A stretch of 9,591 bases of DNA from CALAED01 sp937891035 (GTDB lineage Bacteria > Actinomycetota > Actinomycetes > Streptosporangiales > Streptosporangiaceae): assembly GCA_035642125.1 (NCBI GenBank), contig DASQSZ010000409.1:1-9591 (forward strand), given 5' to 3'. Made by a program: the position numbers and the translations under genes. Of the stretch, positions 7,091 to 9,591 are shown in pieces (position 1 is the stretch's first letter; every line of letters starts with the position of its first letter). Under the pieces are notes generated by a model that ran no database searches, was not told the DNA's origin, and saw only the letters and a list, made by a program, of their open reading frames with translations.

Positions 7091-8634
7091 GTCTTCTCGA
7101 GCCGCACCCGGCCGTATCCGGGCAGCGTGGGCAGTCCGCGGACGGTGGACTTTGCCAGGTCGATCCCGTCGGCCATGCCCCACAGCAGGTAGCCGGACCG
7201 CTGGTGCTGGATCTCCTGCAGCTTGCGCAGCAGCCTGGTGCGCTCGGCGGCGTCGGCGGTGCCGATGGCGTCCCGGTAGGCCTCGTCGAAGGCCGGATCC
7301 TTCCAGGCCGTCTCGTTTTGGCCGCTGCCGGAGACCATCGTCTTGCTGGCGAAGAAGACGACGGAGTCGTTGGTGCCCCAGTACGTGGTGTAGAGGTGCG
7401 CGTTGAGCCAGGTCTTGTCCCAGAACGTCCCGGACTCCTGCTTGACCACCTTGATCCGCACTCCGGCCTCGCGCACCTGGGTGGCGAACAGCGTGGCCGA
7501 CTCGGCCAGGCCCGCGATGTCCTCGGTGGTGTACAGCTCGTAGGTCCTGGCGGTGTCGAAGCCCGCCTGCTGGAGCAGTTGCCTGGCCTTCGTCAGGTCG
7601 CGGGTGCGCTGCGGGATGTCGCGCGCGTAGGCCGGGTCGCCGGTGCCGAGGATGTCGTTGGCGACCGTGCCGTACCCGGACAGGACCTGCCTGACCATGG
7701 CCTCGCGGTCGACGGCCAAGCGCAGCGCCTCCCGTACCCGCGGGTCGGCGAACGGGCCGTCGGCGGTGCGCATCGCGATCGGCATCGCCATGTCGTTGGG
7801 GCGGCGCAGGGTCTGGATGCCGGGGCGGCCCTTGGCCGTCCTTGCGGCCAGGGCGCCGACGTTGGAGGCGAGGTCGAGCTGGCCCGACAGCAGCGCGTTG
7901 GCCATGGCCTGCGGGCTTTCGAAGATCTTCACCTCGATCGCGTCGAGGTGGACCTCGCCGCCGTACCAGGAGTCGTTGCGCACCAGCCGGGCGTTGCCGC
8001 CGCGGAACCAATCGAGCTTGAACGGGCCGGTGCCGGGGGCCTTGTCGATCGCGGCGTCCGCGGTGCCCTTGGGCACCACGAAGGTGGTGAGCCTGGTCAG
8101 CAGCGGCAGTTCGGCGTTCGCGTCGGCTGAGACGAGGACGACGGTGCCGGTGCCGTCCGCCGTGATGTCGTCGGCCCGGATGCCGGGCAGCCGGGAGGCG
8201 CCCGCCGGGGTGTTGCGCAGCCGGCGCAGCGAGTACACCACGTCCTCGGCGGTGACGGGCGAGCCGTCGTGGAACTTCGCGCCGGGCGCGAGGGTGAACC
8301 GCCAGGTCTTGAGGTCGGCGGAGGGCTCCCACTTGGTGGCCAGGCGGGCCACGGTGTTGGACTTGGCGCCCGGGACGGTGAGGGTGTCGTAGACCAGACT
8401 GATGATCAGATAGTCGCTCTCGTTGGCCTGGGTACCGTGCGGATCACGTGTGATGGCGCCGGCCCTGCCGAGCGCGCCGACGCGGAGGATGCCGCCCCGG
8501 CGCGGCTTGGCCGGCTGCCCCGACGGCCGTCCGGCGGTGGAACCGCCGGAGTCGTCGGCTCCACACGCCGCCAGCAGCACGGCCGCGGTCAGGCCGCCAC
8601 CGCCCAGGAGCACCTCGCGTCTCGACAGATCCAT
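7075..8634 (-). CDS. Tat-exported family-5 solute-binding lipoprotein of a Dpp/Opp-type importer
   Basis: The 519-residue product is a complete SBP_bac_5 protein. Its N-terminus MDLSRREVLLGGGGLTAAVL has a twin-arginine motif (SRREVLL, 4-10), and LAAC (21-24) is a good lipobox, so it is probably exported folded by Tat and anchored by lipid at Cys24. A Gly/Ser/Pro-rich tether (25-47) follows. Family signatures include WEPSADLKTWRFTLAPGAKF then HDGSPVTAEDVVYSL (102-136), GTGPFKLDWF, and FADPRVREALRLAVDREAMV. Family-5 proteins bind peptides, nickel, opine-type metallophore complexes or haem, and sequence alone does not say which. The ATG at 8634 has GAGGA (complement of 8638-8642) only three bases upstream. 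It is first in the operon and lies 43 bases downstream of an iron-box palindrome, which points to iron-regulated uptake (inference). Confidence 0.93.
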   Translation of the reverse strand: MDLSRREVLLGGGGLTAAVLLAACGADDSGGSTAGRPSGQPAKPRRGGILRVGALGRAGAITRDPHGTQANESDYLIISLVYDTLTVPGAKSNTVARLATKWEPSADLKTWRFTLAPGAKFHDGSPVTAEDVVYSLRRLRNTPAGASRLPGIRADDITADGTGTVVLVSADANAELPLLTRLTTFVVPKGTADAAIDKAPGTGPFKLDWFRGGNARLVRNDSWYGGEVHLDAIEVKIFESPQAMANALLSGQLDLASNVGALAARTAKGRPGIQTLRRPNDMAMPIAMRTADGPFADPRVREALRLAVDREAMVRQVLSGYGTVANDILGTGDPAYARDIPQRTRDLTKARQLLQQAGFDTARTYELYTTEDIAGLAESATLFATQVREAGVRIKVVKQESGTFWDKTWLNAHLYTTYWGTNDSVVFFASKTMVSGSGQNETAWKDPAFDEAYRDAIGTADAAERTRLLRKLQEIQHQRSGYLLWGMADGIDLAKSTVRGLPTLPGYGRVRLEKTWLTG

Positions 8635-8677
8635 GCGTCCTCGATTCACGGTAAAACGGGTCCAAAGTTCAGCCTCG

Positions 8678-8696
8678 TTAGGTTTGCCTACCCTAA
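8678..8696. promoter_or_regulatory. DtxR/IdeR/DmdR-type iron box 1
   Basis: TTAGGTTTGCCTACCCTAA is a 19-bp interrupted palindrome that matches the actinobacterial iron-box consensus TTAGGTTAGGCTAACCTAA at 16 of 19 positions. The flanking G and C extend the symmetry to GTTAGG...CCTAAC. DtxR-family repressors bind such sites with Fe(II) and block transcription when iron is plentiful. It lies 43 bases before the start of the solute-binding protein gene, in the position expected for repression of the importer operon. I could not pick a convincing -10/-35 pair for that direction. Confidence 0.82.
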
Positions 8697-8740
8697 CTTG
8701 AAGGTCATGCGCAAGGAGATTCAAGCAACCCAAGGGAAAA

Positions 8741-8759
8741 TTAGGTAAGGCTTGCCTAA
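8741..8759. promoter_or_regulatory. DtxR/IdeR/DmdR-type iron box 2
   Basis: TTAGGTAAGGCTTGCCTAA is a second 19-bp palindrome, with TTAGG and CCTAA arms and matching 16 of 19 consensus positions. Its arms are more symmetrical than those of box 1: TTAGGTAAG pairs against CTTGCCTAA with a single mismatch. Its centre is 63 bp from that of box 1, about six helical turns, so repressor dimers on both would sit on the same face of the DNA. It overlaps the proposed -35 element of the oxygenase gene and probably controls that side. Confidence 0.83.
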
Positions 8760-8780
8760 GTTGGCTTCCTTGGTTAGGTT
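8752..8780 (+). promoter_or_regulatory. Candidate promoter of the oxygenase gene
   Basis: TTGCCT (8752-8757) and TAGGTT (8775-8780) are separated by 17 bases, the standard spacing for the housekeeping sigma factor. TAGGTT fits the actinobacterial -10 pattern TANNNT, and TTGCCT matches TTGACA at four of six positions. The -35 lies within iron box 2, so bound repressor would exclude RNA polymerase. Transcription would begin near 8787, giving a leader of about 58 bases. This is a pattern match only. Confidence 0.4.
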
Positions 8781-8844
8781 CCTGTCCGGTCCGGCAGCCG
8801 GCCAAGTCCGGATATGACATGCAACCGACTGATTGGGTTCGCTC

Positions 8845-9591
8845 GTGCCATCCGACCCTGTCGCTGTCCCCGCTCCCACCCCAAACCCCAGCCACGATCC
8901 CACCCCCGTTCCCGCGCCGAGCCCCGTCCCCGCGCCGACCCCCGTTCGCACGCTCGCCCCGGAGTCGGCACGCGAGCTCACCGCCGCCGCCGGCGCGCTC
9001 CTGGCCGAATTCGGCGGCACCGCAAACCATCCCGGGCTGCCGGCCAGGGCGGCCGCCGCGGCGGCCCGGCTGAGCGAGCCCATCAGGCTCGCCTGCCGTC
9101 CCTTCGACACCCCCGACGGCCTGTACGTCCTGCGCGGCCTGACCATCGACGACGACGTCATCGGCCCCACCCCCGGACACTGGTCGGCCGCGGGCGACGC
9201 GGGCGCCCGCTACGACGTCGCGCTGCTGCTGGTCGCCACCGTGATGGGCACGCCGATCGCGTGGGCGGGCCAGCAGGACGGCCGGTTCGTGCACAACATC
9301 GTGCCCTCGCCCGGCCACGAGGAGGAGCAGACGGGCGCGAGCAGCACCGCCCTGCTCAGCCCGCACACCGAGGACGCCTTCCACCCCGGCCGGGCCCATG
9401 TGCTGATCCTCGGCTGCCTGCGCAACCACGACGCTGTCGCCACCACGGCGGCCAGTGTCCGCCGCGGCCGCCTCGACGACGCCGACATCGAGACGCTGTC
9501 GCGGCCCGTGCTGCCGATCCTGCCCGACGACGCCTACACCGAGGCCCGGGCGTACCAGGGACGGCCGCCGGCGGTGCCCACCCTGTGGCGG
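8845..9591 (+). CDS. Clavaminate synthase/AsnO/VioC-like Fe(II)/2-oxoglutarate oxygenase, 3' end cut by window
   Basis: The frame is open from GTG 8845 to the window end (249 codons visible). SPHTEDAFHPGRAHVLILGCLRNHD contains the HxE metal pair (His174, Glu176) in the form typical of the clavaminate synthase-like group that hydroxylates free or carrier-bound amino acids such as Asn and Arg (AsnO, VioC). QDGRFVHNIVP and HEEEQTGASS just before it also match that group. The distal metal His and the 2-oxoglutarate-binding Arg should lie beyond the window. The only other upstream start is TTG 8833, since a stop lies at 8830-8832; no ATG, GTG or TTG follows in frame until 9241, so the N-terminus must include a Pro/Ala-rich tail of about 38 residues. 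No clear ribosome-binding site is visible. It is divergent from the importer across two iron boxes. The amino-acid substrate is unknown; building-block hydroxylation for a siderophore is inference. Confidence 0.85.
   Translation, partial: MPSDPVAVPAPTPNPSHDPTPVPAPSPVPAPTPVRTLAPESARELTAAAGALLAEFGGTANHPGLPARAAAAAARLSEPIRLACRPFDTPDGLYVLRGLTIDDDVIGPTPGHWSAAGDAGARYDVALLLVATVMGTPIAWAGQQDGRFVHNIVPSPGHEEEQTGASSTALLSPHTEDAFHPGRAHVLILGCLRNHDAVATTAASVRRGRLDDADIETLSRPVLPILPDDAYTEARAYQGRPPAVPTLWR
8905..8946 (+). repeat. 18-nt tandem repeat encoding a PVPAP[S/T] tract
   Basis: CCCGTTCCCGCGCCGAGC (8905-8922) is followed by CCCGTCCCCGCGCCGACC (8923-8940), differing at two positions, and a partial third copy CCCGTT (8941-8946). 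In the oxygenase frame these encode P-V-P-A-P-S, P-V-P-A-P-T, P-V. A related VPAPTP at residues 8-13 suggests older, decayed copies upstream. The result is a flexible proline-rich N-terminal tail before the folded domain, which begins near residue 38. Confidence 0.7.

Noticed and set aside
5238..7406. Very long + strand open frame (722 codons) antisense to the importer genes
   Set aside because: It runs opposite three well-supported transporter genes, is Arg/Pro/Ser/Ala-rich without any family motif, and is the expected by-product of G/C-biased third positions on the other strand.
8764..8790. Possible third iron box around GGTTAGGTTCCTGTCC
   Set aside because: Only the left arm resembles the consensus; the right half lacks the CCTAA arm and there is no palindromic symmetry.
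8784..8811. Three GTCCGG copies and a CCGG-CAG-CCGG mini-hairpin in the predicted oxygenase leader, considered as a riboswitch or attenuator
   Set aside because: Stems are only four pairs, no known riboswitch motif is recognisable, and CCGG-type repeats are frequent by chance in such G+C-rich DNA.
8814..8847. ATG at 8814 as an alternative gene start or leader peptide overlapping the oxygenase
   Set aside because: Its frame reads through as Arg/Pro/His-rich sequence with no family motif, while the GTG frame encodes the conserved HTEDAFHP region.
5265..9429. Open frames extending far upstream of the annotated permease, binding-protein and ATPase starts
   Set aside because: The extra N-terminal residues are Arg/Pro-rich and lie over other genes. 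The chosen starts coincide with signal peptides, family motifs and 4- or 16-base overlaps.

Overview
The window is strongly G+C-rich, with third codon positions nearly all G or C. It has actinobacterial hallmarks: a WYL-domain regulator, a Tat-exported solute-binding lipoprotein, and palindromes matching the DtxR/IdeR/DmdR iron box. A filamentous actinomycete is the most likely source; I cannot name a genus from the sequence alone.

Left region (1-1404, + strand): the 3' part of a secreted LVIVD-repeat (beta-propeller-like) protein whose start lies before the window. Middle-left (1506-3597): a WYL-family transcriptional regulator on the - strand, divergent from a two-gene + strand operon encoding a DinB-fold protein and a VOC/glyoxalase-like protein that overlap by 4 bases. 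Repeated GTTCC/GGAAC half-sites in the short divergent spacer are a candidate operator.

Right region (3628-8634, - strand): a complete, tightly overlapping four-gene Dpp/Opp-type ABC importer operon. In transcription order it encodes a Tat lipoprotein solute-binding protein (family 5), a DppB-like permease, a DppC-like permease and a fused two-domain ATPase. The upstream spacer (8635-8844) is visibly A+T-richer and holds two 19-bp iron-box palindromes whose centres are 63 bp apart.

On the far side of these boxes, divergently, starts a + strand gene (8845 to beyond the window end). It has a GTG start and its product has the HTE-containing metal motif of the clavaminate synthase/AsnO/VioC group of Fe(II)/2-oxoglutarate amino-acid hydroxylases. 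It carries an unusual Pro/Ala-rich N-terminus built partly from an 18-nt tandem repeat.

The most interesting reading, an inference, is that the iron boxes co-regulate a peptide/metallophore-type importer and an amino-acid hydroxylase. That would make the right half the edge of an iron-responsive siderophore or metallophore locus continuing past the right end.
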